This document shows positions 33,191-42,257 of a DNA stretch of 64,000 bases, piece by piece. Location: contig NZ_CP071869.1 of assembly GCF_017569185.1 (NCBI RefSeq), forward strand, positions 1,054,001-1,118,000, read 5' to 3'. Both the position numbers and the translations under genes were made by a program. Position 1 is the first letter of the stretch, and each line of letters opens with the position of its first letter. This DNA comes from Polaribacter cellanae. Its GTDB lineage: Bacteria; Bacteroidota; Bacteroidia; Flavobacteriales; Flavobacteriaceae. Below the pieces are notes generated by a model, which saw only the letters and a list, made by a program, of their open reading frames with translations, was not told where the DNA came from and did not search any database.

Positions 33191-35134
33191 ATGAAGAAAA
33201 ATTTATTTTTAAAAGAATTTAGTAATCTTTTGTTTTTTTGGTTTATTGGGGTATTTTTTTTCTTTGTCTTTAGATTAACTTTTATCTTAATTTATAGTTC
33301 AGATATTCAAAACCCTTTACTCATTTCAGACTATATAAATTCTTTTTTTATGGGGTTTCGGTTTGATATTACTGCAATATCTTATTTTTTAATAATTCCT
33401 TTTTTGTGTTTATATATTTTACTTCCTTTTTTTAAAGGTCGATTTACAAAAAATATTAGAATTATTTTTCAGTATTTATTTATAATTTTGTCTGTTATTT
33501 TTTCAGTAGTAACCATTAACTATTACAAAGAATATAAAGACCAGTTTAACCATTTTCTTTTTATGGGGTTATATGATGATAAAAAAGCTGTTTTTGAATC
33601 GATTTTATCTGACTTTAATCCAATTTTTAATAGTTTTATTATAATTACCCTAATTTTTATATTTTTAAAAATCTTCACCTTTTATGAAAATAGCAATAAG
33701 ATTTATAATTTTCTAAATAAATTTAATTTTAAATATAAAAATATTACATATAAAATTTTAGCTTTAGTTCTATTTATTGGAAGCATTAGAGGTTCCTATA
33801 CAAAGTATCCTGTAAGGCGTTTTTATGCAGCAGTTTCTCCTGATAATTTTATAAACAAAACAATAACAAACCCTTTTGTATCTCTAAATAACGCTATTTC
33901 AGATTATAATGAAATAAATAAATCTTATGATAAAAATCCTTTTGGAGAGATACCTTTAAGTATTCAAAATAATTTCTCTCCAATTAATAATCTCTTAAAA
34001 AAAGAAACAATTAATAATTCAATTTTAATTGAAAAACCAGAACAAGTTTTTTTAGTGGTAATGGAAAGTTATGATTCTTGGCCTTTAATGAAAAAGTACA
34101 GAAATTTAAAATTAAGTTCAGAATTAACAAATATTGAAAATAAAGCCATAAGTTTTAAGAACTTTACTCCTGCAGCTTCTACAACAATGAATTCTTTTGG
34201 TACAATTGTAACAAGTGTGCCTTATTGTGGAATAAATATCAGTAAAATTGGTGCTTTAAGAACTTTTCCAACATCAATATTTGAACAATTTAAAAAAATG
34301 GGTTATGAAACTAATTTCTTTTACGGAGGTTATTTATCTTGGCAAAATATTGATAATTTTGTAAGAAAACAAGGTGCAGAAAACGTTTATGGTGCTGCAA
34401 ACTCTAAAGCTTCAAAAGGTATCTGGGGGATTGATGATGAAGCACTTTACAAAATGGTTTTAAATAAAGTAAATAATACAAAAAAATCATTGAATGTAAT
34501 TCTTACTATGAGTTATCACTCTCCTTACGAAGTAGATATATACAAAAAAGGTTTTTTTTATAAGAAAAAGAGCGATTTACCTTTAGAATTTCAAAAAAAA
34601 TATAATGAAGAACAAACACCTGTAAAAGCCTTGGGGCACTTATGGTATGCAGACAAAACGTTGGGAGAATTTGTAAAAAAAGCAGAAAAGAAATTTAAGA
34701 GTTCTTTATTTTCTTTTACGGGAGATCATTTTGGAAGAAAATTCATCAATAATAAACCTACACTTTATGAATCTTCAACAGTTCCGTTTATAATTTATGG
34801 AAAGAACTTAAAAAGTAATTTAGTTGAAACAAAAACCGCTGGAAGCCATAAAGACATAGGTGCAACTTTATATGATTTAGTGTCTCCTGCAAATTTTAAA
34901 TATTATAGTTTTGGTAATTCCTTAATTAATTCTAAAAAGAACATTGGGTACAGTTACGATAAGGTAAATACACGAGATGAAATAATAAGTTTTACCAAAA
35001 CTTATGGAGCGAAAACATATTATATTAATAAGCCTAATAGTTTTAAACATACCAAAAATTATTACAAAAAAGAATTAGATAGTGTAATGTCTTTGGCTTG
35101 GCACTACACAGTAAAAGGCGATACCATTAAATAA
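33191..35134 (+). CDS. LTA-synthase-like sulfatase-fold membrane enzyme
   Basis: 647 residues with five N-terminal membrane helices (to about 205) and a C-terminal periplasmic alkaline-phosphatase/sulfatase domain. It has VFLVVMESYDSWP (metal-binding Glu), the nucleophile region NFTPAASTTMNSFGTIVTS (Thr about residue 330), and late metal ligands in SLFSFTGDHFGRK and VPFIIYG. LtaS enzymes move glycerol phosphate from phosphatidylglycerol. In diderm bacteria, relatives add phosphoglycerol or phosphoethanolamine to periplasmic glycans or lipid A. It is a very AT-rich gene with many Asn and Lys. The direct neighbour MsbA-like exporter supports work on exported glycolipids. Confidence 0.85.
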   Translation: MKKNLFLKEFSNLLFFWFIGVFFFFVFRLTFILIYSSDIQNPLLISDYINSFFMGFRFDITAISYFLIIPFLCLYILLPFFKGRFTKNIRIIFQYLFIILSVIFSVVTINYYKEYKDQFNHFLFMGLYDDKKAVFESILSDFNPIFNSFIIITLIFIFLKIFTFYENSNKIYNFLNKFNFKYKNITYKILALVLFIGSIRGSYTKYPVRRFYAAVSPDNFINKTITNPFVSLNNAISDYNEINKSYDKNPFGEIPLSIQNNFSPINNLLKKETINNSILIEKPEQVFLVVMESYDSWPLMKKYRNLKLSSELTNIENKAISFKNFTPAASTTMNSFGTIVTSVPYCGINISKIGALRTFPTSIFEQFKKMGYETNFFYGGYLSWQNIDNFVRKQGAENVYGAANSKASKGIWGIDDEALYKMVLNKVNNTKKSLNVILTMSYHSPYEVDIYKKGFFYKKKSDLPLEFQKKYNEEQTPVKALGHLWYADKTLGEFVKKAEKKFKSSLFSFTGDHFGRKFINNKPTLYESSTVPFIIYGKNLKSNLVETKTAGSHKDIGATLYDLVSPANFKYYSFGNSLINSKKNIGYSYDKVNTRDEIISFTKTYGAKTYYINKPNSFKHTKNYYKKELDSVMSLAWHYTVKGDTIK

Positions 35135-35251
35135 TAATCTCTCGTCTTTTTCATCAGAAATTAGAGGTTGTTATTTGTCATTTCTTTAATTTTACTATTG
35201 AAATGGTATTGTTTTTATACTAATTTTAATAACTTAATTTATAACATATAT

Positions 35252-35416
35252 ATGTTCAATTTGAAAAAATTATTTAGGAAAAATCCTGAGAATAAAAATT
35301 TAAAAATCCAGAAAGAAAGATGTAAACCTTGGTTTAAAGCAAATGGAGATAAAACTTTAAGTTGGTTACTATGCAATCACTTGCATAATCTTAATCAATA
35401 TCTTGGTGCGTTTTAA
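35252..35416 (+). pseudogene. Broken FkbM-family methyltransferase, N-terminal remnant
   Basis: The first 36 codons from the ATG at 35252 (MFNLKKLFRKN through RCKPWFKANGDKTL) look like the start of a FkbM-type sugar methyltransferase, where one expects a segment leading to a SAM-binding FDLGGYEGQ motif. Instead the frame changes character at about 35360 and ends 18 codons later inside the 3' end of the convergent DUF1647 gene. The rest of the gene is missing, so a deletion or rearrangement has joined it to its neighbour. An additional 28 open codons upstream of 35252 do not look coding. Confidence 0.55.
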
Positions 35417-36158
35417 AACCTAACTTCTTAAAAATCATTTTTTTTGCAATATTCGGAATATCTCTATAAGCCAAGACAGACAAAACAGCTTGGTCCTGCC
35501 TATGATTTTCTCTGCTACTGCCTTCTGGAGCAATACAATCTTTGTTCTTAGCACAATCACTCCAATTTTTAATTAAATTTCGAGCATTTAAATTATTATA
35601 ATCTGCACAAACACAAGCTCCATTTAAATTGCGTTGTTTTAATAAAGATTTATTATTTAAAACTCCTAAAAAATCGAGTGTTTTTGGATGTGTCCAATCC
35701 GAAATAACTCCTTTTGAAAATGGAGAATAAAAACCATATAATTTTAAAAGTTTTCTAATGGAATTTAAAGTTTTCACTACTTTATTACCTCCATCTAACC
35801 AACAAACAGCAGTTTTAAATTCATTTAAAACGTCGTTAATAATAACTGGTTTCCAAGCATATTCTCCTGCACTTATTTTAATATTAAAATAGGATGGATA
35901 TTTTGAGTAATCAAATTTTCTTACTTCAAATTCAGGAAAATTATTTTTTAGAATCTCATTTTCGTCTGTAGTTAAACCTAAATCGTAAACAATTTTTTTA
36001 GATTTTTTTTCGTGAATTTTTAAGCTCTCTAAAAGTTGTAATAAGCTTTTAAAATGAGAACTATCTGAACCTGTAACAATTACCAAATCTTTTGAAAATG
36101 AATGGAATGACAATTGAATTTGTAAAAAAAGAGTCCTTATTTCAGTTAATAATTTCAT
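35391..36158 (-). CDS. DUF1647-like protein, putative glycosyltransferase
   Basis: 255 residues. It has the DUF1647 layout: DLVIVTGSDSSHFKSLLQLLESL (about 24-46), KKIVYDLGLTTDENEIL, FDYSKYPSYFNI, GEYAWKPVIINDVL and the acidic AVCWLDGGNK (about 117-126), which takes the place of a DXD-type motif. Near the end HRQDQAVLSVLA is also typical. Such proteins are found in surface glycan clusters and are presumed GT-A-like transferases, without proven activity. Its 3' end overlaps the broken FkbM gene, and it follows the CCA-enzyme gene by 5 bases. Confidence 0.7.
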   Translation of the reverse strand: MKLLTEIRTLFLQIQLSFHSFSKDLVIVTGSDSSHFKSLLQLLESLKIHEKKSKKIVYDLGLTTDENEILKNNFPEFEVRKFDYSKYPSYFNIKISAGEYAWKPVIINDVLNEFKTAVCWLDGGNKVVKTLNSIRKLLKLYGFYSPFSKGVISDWTHPKTLDFLGVLNNKSLLKQRNLNGACVCADYNNLNARNLIKNWSDCAKNKDCIAPEGSSRENHRQDQAVLSVLAYRDIPNIAKKMIFKKLGFKTHQDID

Positions 36159-36163
36159 ACCTT

Positions 36164-37579
36164 CTAATTTATCATTTTTAACCCCAATTGTTTTCCTTTT
36201 TCAATCATAAAATTATAACAAGCTTTATGCTCATTAGGTATTTTACCATCTAAAATAGCTTCTTTTATCGCTTCTTTTATTTGACCTATTTCTCTACAAG
36301 GTTTTAGGTTGAAAGCTGTCATAATCTCTTCACCAGAAATTGGCGGTTGGAAATTACGGACTTTATCTCGCGCTTCTACTTCTTTTATTTTAGCACGTAC
36401 CAAATCGAAGTTTTGATGATATTTTTTAAATTTCTTTGGATTTTTAGTAGTAATATCTGCTTCACAAAGTGTCATTAAAGAATCGATATCTTCACCAGCA
36501 TCAAAAATTAAACGTCTTACTGCAGAATCTGTAACTTCACTTGCCAACACAATTGGTCGTGAACTTAACAACACCATTTTCTGAACAAATTTCATTTTGT
36601 TATTCAATGGCATTTTTAAACGTTTAAATATTTTATAAACCATTTTAGAACCCACAAATTCGTGTGCATGGAAAGTCCACCCTACTTTTTTACTAAATTT
36701 TTTAGTAGGCGCTTTTCCAATATCGTGCAATAACGCTGCCCAACGTAACCAAACATTTTCGGTTTTTTTAGCAATATTATCTACCACTTCGAAAGTGTGA
36801 TAAAAATTATCTTTATGTTTTTGCCCTTCTACCTCCTCTACTCCTTTCAAAGCCACGATTTCAGGAAGAATTTGTGGCAACAAACCTGTTTTATACAATA
36901 ACAAAAAACCTATTGACGGCTTTGAAGAAGCTAAAATTTTATTTAATTCATCAACAATACGTTCTCTAGTAATTATTTTTAATCTTTCTGAGTTTTTAGA
37001 AATCGCAGCCAAAGAATTTTCTTCAATTTTAAAATGTAATTGTGTTGCGAAACGAATGGCACGCATCATTCTTAAAGGATCGTCTGAATAGGTAATATCT
37101 GGATTTAAAGGTGTTCTAATCTTCTTATTTTCTAAATCTTCAATTCCGTTAAATGGATCTAATAAATCACCAAAATTTGCTGCATTTAAACTTAGAGCTA
37201 ACGCATTTATGGTAAAATCTCGCCTATTTTGGTCGTCTTGTAAAGTACCTTCTGTAACTTCAGGATTTCTACTATTCTCTGAATACGATTCTTTTCTTGC
37301 GCCAACAAACTCAATTTCCACATCTTTAAAACGCAACATTGCTGTACCATAGGTTTTAAAAACTTGTACTTTTGGCTTGTTTGGTAATAAAGAAGATACT
37401 TTTAAAGCTAATTCGATTCCACTTCCAACAGCAACAACATCTATGTCTTTTGCATCGCCTCTTTTCAACAGAAAATCGCGAACAAAACCACCAATAACAT
37501 AACTTTCGACTTTTAATTGTTTCGATGCTTTTGAAATGATTGTAAAAATTTCTGAAGATATGGCTTCTTTGTAATTCAT
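36164..37579 (-). CDS. CCA tRNA nucleotidyltransferase family, with HD domain
   Basis: 471 residues. The class II polymerase-beta head has GGFVRDFLLKRGDAKDIDVVAVG (about 27-49; catalytic DxD in KDIDVV), TARF-type arginines in QNRRDFTINALALSL (about 118-132), and the RNA-binding RMMRAIRFATQL. An HD phosphohydrolase domain follows (HTFEVVDNI, LHDIGKAP at about 288-295). The family adds or repairs CCA on tRNA; some members are A-adding only. With no partner seen I keep the broad name. It is co-directional with, and close to, the DUF1647 gene. Confidence 0.9.
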   Translation of the reverse strand: MNYKEAISSEIFTIISKASKQLKVESYVIGGFVRDFLLKRGDAKDIDVVAVGSGIELALKVSSLLPNKPKVQVFKTYGTAMLRFKDVEIEFVGARKESYSENSRNPEVTEGTLQDDQNRRDFTINALALSLNAANFGDLLDPFNGIEDLENKKIRTPLNPDITYSDDPLRMMRAIRFATQLHFKIEENSLAAISKNSERLKIITRERIVDELNKILASSKPSIGFLLLYKTGLLPQILPEIVALKGVEEVEGQKHKDNFYHTFEVVDNIAKKTENVWLRWAALLHDIGKAPTKKFSKKVGWTFHAHEFVGSKMVYKIFKRLKMPLNNKMKFVQKMVLLSSRPIVLASEVTDSAVRRLIFDAGEDIDSLMTLCEADITTKNPKKFKKYHQNFDLVRAKIKEVEARDKVRNFQPPISGEEIMTAFNLKPCREIGQIKEAIKEAILDGKIPNEHKACYNFMIEKGKQLGLKMIN

Positions 37580-37699
37580 AAGTATTAAAAAGTGATGGCA
37601 AATTTATTGTTTATATTCCTTTAAACATAAAATTGATGAAAGAAAATTATAATAACATTTGTACTTTTGCTTATATCTTTTAAAAAGTTTTTATTAATA

Positions 37700-38503
37700 A
37701 TGATAATTGTAAGAATTCTTGGTGGTTTAGGAAATCAAATGTTTCAATATGCCTATGCAAAAGCATTAGAACAGCAAGGGTTTGATGTAAAATTAGATGT
37801 TTCTGGCTTTAAAAATTACAAATTACATGGTGGCTATCACTTAGATACTTATAAAATTGATTTAAAACATGCTACTAACTTTTCCATTTTTCTCTCGAAA
37901 ATCAACCTTTTTCAATACAAAAAAGAAAAAAGCTTATTATTTGACGCCTCTTTAAACTCTTTAAAAGGAAACGAATATGTTAAAGGTTATTTCCAAACAG
38001 AAAAATATTTTTCGGAAATAAGAACTGTTTTACTGGAACAATTTACAATTGCTGATGAACTATCGACATCAACAAAAAACTATCAAAAACAGATTTTAGA
38101 TGCCAATACAAGTTGTTCTTTACACATTCGAAGAGGAGATTATGTTTCCGATAAAAAAGCAAACACGATTCATGGCACTTGTAGTTTAGAGTATTATAAA
38201 GAGGCTGTTCAATTAATAAAACAAGAAAACAAAGACGTTCAATTTTTTATTTTTTCTGATGATATTTCTTGGACGAAAGAAAATTTACCCTTAAAAAATG
38301 CTGTTTATATCGATCATAAAACCATTCCACATGAAGATATATATTTAATGAGTCTTTGCAACCACAACATTACTGCCAACAGTAGTTTTTCTTGGTGGGG
38401 AGCTTGGTTGAACAAAAATGAGAACAAAACTATTATTGCACCAAAACAGTGGTTTGTTAGTAAAGAAAATGAAATAGCCTGTGAAAATTGGATAAAAATA
38501 TGA
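37700..38503 (+). CDS. Alpha-1,2-fucosyltransferase (GT11)
   Basis: 267 residues counted from the ATG at 37700, which starts right at the family N-terminus MIIVRILGGLGNQMFQYAYAKAL; an in-frame TTG upstream is not needed. The GDP-fucose-binding HIRRGDYV is at about residues 143-150, followed by the C-terminal NHNITANSSFSWWGAWLN motif. These enzymes put fucose in alpha-1,2 linkage on surface glycans such as O-antigen. Its stop overlaps the ATG of the GT25 gene (ATGA). A TACTTTTG -7-like box sits at 37662-37669. Confidence 0.9.
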   Translation: MIIVRILGGLGNQMFQYAYAKALEQQGFDVKLDVSGFKNYKLHGGYHLDTYKIDLKHATNFSIFLSKINLFQYKKEKSLLFDASLNSLKGNEYVKGYFQTEKYFSEIRTVLLEQFTIADELSTSTKNYQKQILDANTSCSLHIRRGDYVSDKKANTIHGTCSLEYYKEAVQLIKQENKDVQFFIFSDDISWTKENLPLKNAVYIDHKTIPHEDIYLMSLCNHNITANSSFSWWGAWLNKNENKTIIAPKQWFVSKENEIACENWIKI

Positions 38504-39246
38504 GTTTATACAAAGTATATTATATCAATTTAGACAAAAGTCTAGAGCGCAGGAATTTTATGGAACATCAATTTAAAAAATTGAACATTCCGTTAACAAG
38601 AATGCCAGCAGTTTATGGAAAAGAATTGCCACAAGATTTTCTGAAAAAAGCAAAAAACCAACACAATATTTTAACACATTACCCATATTTGAACGATGGC
38701 GAAATAGGCTTAACCAAAACATATTTCGATTTGTGGAAAATAATTGCTACTCAAAAAGAAGATTTTGCGTTGGTTTTAGAAGATGATGCTTTATTAACAA
38801 AAGATTTTTTTAAGGATTTAGATGCGCTTTTAAAATCAATTTCTAAGAACGATTTTTTAGATATTTCTGGTAGAAAAGGTTTTTTTAAGTTGAAGTCAAA
38901 CACTTTAATTAGTACATTTCTAATTCCTGCTTTACAAACAACAGGACAAATAATTGGTAAAAAAGCGGCAGCAACACTTTCTAAAAACTTAACCAAGTAT
39001 TATTCGCCAATAGATGTTTTAAAACAAGATGTTTTTAAACATAAAACACCTGTTTTAACTACCAACAAAAGGTATGTTAGTAGTAATGATAAAAATGTGG
39101 GTGGCACTACCATTCAGCAAAAGAAAATGCCGAAGTTCAAGAAAGTACTGAGAGAAATTATTCGTCCTTTTTGGCAACTTGTTACTTTAATTACTTATAA
39201 AACATATCGGTTTATAAGAAATTATTCTTTTTACAAAAGCAACTAA
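38500..39246 (+). CDS. Family 25 glycosyltransferase (LPS type)
   Basis: 248 residues from the ATG at 38500, which overlaps the fucosyltransferase stop as ATGA. GT25 marks: YYINLDKSLERRNFMEHQFKKLNIPLTRMPAVYG near the N-terminus, EIGLTKTYFDLW, and the DXD-type LVLEDDALL at about residues 87-95. GT25 enzymes add galactose or similar sugars to lipooligosaccharide. Coupled translation with the fucosyltransferase implies action on the same glycan. It is convergent with the next gene, overlapping it by four bases. Confidence 0.88.
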   Translation: MSLYKVYYINLDKSLERRNFMEHQFKKLNIPLTRMPAVYGKELPQDFLKKAKNQHNILTHYPYLNDGEIGLTKTYFDLWKIIATQKEDFALVLEDDALLTKDFFKDLDALLKSISKNDFLDISGRKGFFKLKSNTLISTFLIPALQTTGQIIGKKAAATLSKNLTKYYSPIDVLKQDVFKHKTPVLTTNKRYVSSNDKNVGGTTIQQKKMPKFKKVLREIIRPFWQLVTLITYKTYRFIRNYSFYKSN

Positions 39247-39998
39247 CTCTCTTTAATTCCCTTATTTAAAAGCCATAATTTTATATATCTGGTAAGTACA
39301 GAATATGCTAAAGTTTTTGCTAAAATAATACCCGCAAATCCATCTAAAAAACCCAACCTAATTATATAATGAATAAAAAATCTGGCAGGTGGTTTTACAA
39401 GAATGTGAAACAAACCAACTTTCTTTCCTCTTTTGTGCAAATCTCTCGCTTTTAAAGAAGCATAATGATGAATTTTAGCGATAAAATGATTGTAACTTCT
39501 GTACCCAAAATGATCTATTTTGTGCTTAAAAAAACCTAATTCGCCAATTGTTTTTATTCTTTCGTGAACAACTCCTACATATTTACAATGTTCTTTTAAA
39601 AACAAACGAACTACTTTATCTCTTTGCCAACCACAATAATTTATTTTTTGATTTGCAAAATAAAAAGTTCTGCGCACATAAAAACCGACAAAACCATTCG
39701 GATTTTTAACGGCTTCTAAAATTTCTTTTTTAACTTTTGGAGTTACTCTCTCATCTGCATCTAAAAGATAAATCCACGGATGTTTGGCTTGAGAAATTGC
39801 AAAGTTTTTCTGAGAAGAAAAATCATCAAACTTTCGCTTGATGATTTTTACATTGTATTTTTCTGCTATTGATACAGTTTTATCTGTACTAAAAGAATCT
39901 ATAACTATAATTTCATCAACAAAACTTACAGATTTTATTGCATCTGTTATATGAATTTCTTCATTTAATGTAGGTATAATTGCCGATATTTTTGTCAT
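39243..39998 (-). CDS. Family 2 glycosyltransferase, WaaE/KdtX-like
   Basis: 251 residues. It has ISAIIPTLNEEIHITDAIKSVSFVDEIIVIDSFSTDKTVSIAEKY (about 4-48) and the DXD-type DADERVT at about 91-97 within HPWIYLLDADERVTPKVKKEI. The WaaE-type C-terminal region follows, with HERI, DKVVRLFLK and a hydrophobic end (GFLDGFAGIILAKTLAYSVLTRYIKLW). WaaE/KdtX adds glucose to the first heptose of LPS inner core; the same role here is inference. It is on the same strand as, and 12 bases from, dapD. Confidence 0.9.
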   Translation of the reverse strand: MTKISAIIPTLNEEIHITDAIKSVSFVDEIIVIDSFSTDKTVSIAEKYNVKIIKRKFDDFSSQKNFAISQAKHPWIYLLDADERVTPKVKKEILEAVKNPNGFVGFYVRRTFYFANQKINYCGWQRDKVVRLFLKEHCKYVGVVHERIKTIGELGFFKHKIDHFGYRSYNHFIAKIHHYASLKARDLHKRGKKVGLFHILVKPPARFFIHYIIRLGFLDGFAGIILAKTLAYSVLTRYIKLWLLNKGIKES

Positions 39999-40010
39999 AG
40001 TATTTTACTC

Positions 40011-40826
40011 TTAAACTGCAACGTCATACTCACGCAACGCGTCGTTTAAAGAGGTTTTCTTATTAGTACTTTCTTTTCTTTTTCCAATAATTAATGCACA
40101 AGGAACATTAAATTCTCCTGCCGCAAATTTCTTTATATAACTCCCTGGAATTACTACAGATCTTGCAGGAACTCTACCTTTCATTTCCACAGGTTTGTCT
40201 CCAGTTACATCTATAATTTTGGTACTCATAGTCAATACAACATTTGCCCCTAAAACAGCTTCCTTTTCTACTTTTACACCTTCTACAACAATACATCTCG
40301 AACCAATAAAAGCGCCATCTTCTATAATTACTGGAGCCGCTTGTAATGGTTCCAAAACACCACCAATTCCTACACCTCCAGATAAATGAACGTTTTTACC
40401 AATTTGTGCACACGAACCTACTGTTGCCCAAGTATCTACCATGGTTCCTTCATCTACATAAGCACCAATATTTACATAACTTGGCATTAAAATAGTACCT
40501 TCAGAAATGTAAGCTCCATGCCTTGCAACTGCATTTGGTACCACTCTAATTCCTCTTTCTGCGAAATTTTTCTTTAAAGGAATTTTATCATGATATTCAA
40601 AAATACCCGCTTCTAAGGTTTCCATTTTCTGAATTGGAAAATACAAAACAACTGCTTTTTTTACCCATTCGTTTACTTGCCAACCATTAATTGTTGGTTC
40701 TGCAACTCTTAACGCTCCTTTATCTAATAAATCGACTACTTTTCTAATAGTATTTATCGTGTTTTGTTCTTTTAACAAATCGCGATTTTCCCAAGCCAAT
40801 TCTATAATTTCTCTAATTTCTTTCAT
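40011..40826 (-). CDS. dapD: Tetrahydrodipicolinate N-succinyltransferase
   Basis: 271 residues, normal length. It succinylates tetrahydrodipicolinate using succinyl-CoA in the lysine/diaminopimelate pathway. The N-terminal helical domain is followed by the left-handed beta-helix with hexapeptide repeats (GTILMPSYVNIGAYVDEGTMVDTWATVGSCAQIGKNVHLSGGVGIGGVLEP) and the characteristic C-terminus with GAEFNVPCALIIGKR-type sequence. The adjacent glycosyltransferase is unrelated in function. Confidence 0.96.
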   Translation of the reverse strand: MKEIREIIELAWENRDLLKEQNTINTIRKVVDLLDKGALRVAEPTINGWQVNEWVKKAVVLYFPIQKMETLEAGIFEYHDKIPLKKNFAERGIRVVPNAVARHGAYISEGTILMPSYVNIGAYVDEGTMVDTWATVGSCAQIGKNVHLSGGVGIGGVLEPLQAAPVIIEDGAFIGSRCIVVEGVKVEKEAVLGANVVLTMSTKIIDVTGDKPVEMKGRVPARSVVIPGSYIKKFAAGEFNVPCALIIGKRKESTNKKTSLNDALREYDVAV

Positions 40827-40947
40827 GATAATATATTAATTTCTACAAATATAAATTTATCTGCAAAAACTAAAAGCGAAGATACATTTTTTAAACAGAT
40901 ATTTCTGCTTTGTTTAAAAAACGTATTTTTGCATCAAAAAATTATAA

Positions 40948-41358
40948 ATGTCAAGAATTTTAGCCATAGATTTTGGAAAAAAACGAACAGGAATTGCAGT
41001 TACAGACGAAATGCAAATAATTGCTTCTGGTTTAACCACAGTTAATACCTCTGAGTTAATTCCGTTTTTAAAAGCCTATGTTCAAAAAGAAAAAGTAAGT
41101 CTTTTTTTGGTTGGAGAACCAAAACAAATGGATAATTCCGAAAGTGAAAGCGAAGCCTTAATTCTTGCTTTTCTAAAAAAATTAGCACAACAAATTCCTA
41201 CAATTTCAGTTATAAGAGTAGATGAGCGTTTTACATCTAAAATGGCGTTTCAAACTATGATTAATAGTGGAATGAAGAAAAAACAACGCAGAAACAAATC
41301 TTTGGTAGACGAAATTAGTGCAACCATAATTTTACAGTCGTATTTATATAGCAAGTAA
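40948..41358 (+). CDS. ruvX: Holliday junction resolvase-like pre-16S rRNA nuclease YqgF
   Basis: 136 residues. It has the RNase H-like core with LAIDFGKKRTGIAVTD (catalytic Asp8) at the N-terminus, LFLVGEPKQMDNSESE, VIRVDERFTSKMA (catalytic Glu-type position) and SLVDEISATIILQSYL (last Asp). It acts in 16S rRNA 5'-end maturation and possibly in recombination. The gene is upstream of def, as often in Bacteroidetes, but about 210 bases away. Confidence 0.93.
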   Translation: MSRILAIDFGKKRTGIAVTDEMQIIASGLTTVNTSELIPFLKAYVQKEKVSLFLVGEPKQMDNSESESEALILAFLKKLAQQIPTISVIRVDERFTSKMAFQTMINSGMKKKQRRNKSLVDEISATIILQSYLYSK

Positions 41359-41571
41359 AATTGTTGAAATGTGTAATTATGTAATCGTATTAATTACTTA
41401 AAAGTACAATTGTGTAATTGAATCGCTTTAAATAACATAAACAAAATAATAAACAATTGTAGTGTTTTAGCCAATTTAATTTGAAACTCTAAATAAATAA
41501 AATTCGCAATTTAAAATTCGTAATTAATTATTCTAAGTTGTACTTTTGCATTCTTAAAAAATAATAAGAAA

Positions 41572-42162
41572 ATGATTTTACCAATTGTTGCTTACGGAGA
41601 CCCAGTTTTAAGAAAAGTAGCTGTAGATATAGAACCAGATTATAAAGATTTAGACAAATTAATCGCCAATATGAAGGAAACTATGTACAATGCTTCTGGC
41701 GTTGGTTTGGCGGCTCCACAAATTGGCAAAGCGATTCGTTTGTTTATTATTGATGCTTCTCCTTTTGCGGAAGATGAAGTTTTGTCTGAGAAAGATAGAG
41801 AAACATTAAAAAACTTTAATCGTGTTTTTATAAATGCTCAAATTTTAGAAGAAGAAGGAGATGAATGGGCTTTTAACGAAGGTTGTTTAAGCATACCTGA
41901 TGTTCGTGAAGATGTTTTTCGTAAGCCAAAAATAACCGTTGAATATCAAGATGAGGACTTTAAAATGCACACAGAAACTTTAGACGGTTTGGCTGCAAGG
42001 GTTTTTCAACACGAATACGATCATATAGAAGGAATTTTGTTTACCGACAAACTTTCATCATTAAAGAAAAGAATTATTAAAAAGAAATTAAACAATATTT
42101 CTAAAGGAAAAATTAACGCAGAATACAGAATGCGTTTTCCGAATGTTAAAAAAGGTAAATAA
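41572..42162 (+). CDS. def: Peptide deformylase
   Basis: 196 residues. It removes the formyl group from the N-terminal Met of new proteins. All three motifs are present: GVGLAAPQIG (about 43-52), EGCLSIP (Cys metal ligand, about 103-109) and QHEYDHIEG (the two His ligands and Glu, about 144-152). The C-terminus, rich in Lys (KKRIIKKKLNNISKGKI), is typical of Bacteroidetes type 1 PDF. A TACTTTTG -7-like box lies at 41541-41548. Confidence 0.96.
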   Translation: MILPIVAYGDPVLRKVAVDIEPDYKDLDKLIANMKETMYNASGVGLAAPQIGKAIRLFIIDASPFAEDEVLSEKDRETLKNFNRVFINAQILEEEGDEWAFNEGCLSIPDVREDVFRKPKITVEYQDEDFKMHTETLDGLAARVFQHEYDHIEGILFTDKLSSLKKRIIKKKLNNISKGKINAEYRMRFPNVKKGK

Positions 42163-42167
42163 AAAAA

Positions 42168-42243
42168 TAGGTCTTTTCAAGAGCGCTCGAAAACGATAAG
42201 TTTTCGATAAAAACAACCTCTCGACTGCGCTCGAGGAGACATT
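42168..42243. repeat. CTCGACTGCGCTCGAG-type palindromic repeat region
   Basis: Between def and the DUF5606 gene. A short palindrome CTCGACTGCGCTCGAG (42222-42237) and an earlier hairpin CGAAAAC-GATAA-GTTTTCG (42187-42205) occur in an unusually GC-rich spot. Similar 'agcgcagtcgag' pieces are familiar dispersed repeats of flavobacteria. Confidence 0.5.
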
Positions 42244-42257
42244 TAAAAACTATATAT

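Noticed and set aside
35168-35251. Upstream 28-codon extension of the FkbM remnant
   Set aside because: It is Leu/Tyr/Asn low-complexity with no link to FkbM N-termini; the ATG at 35252 fits better.
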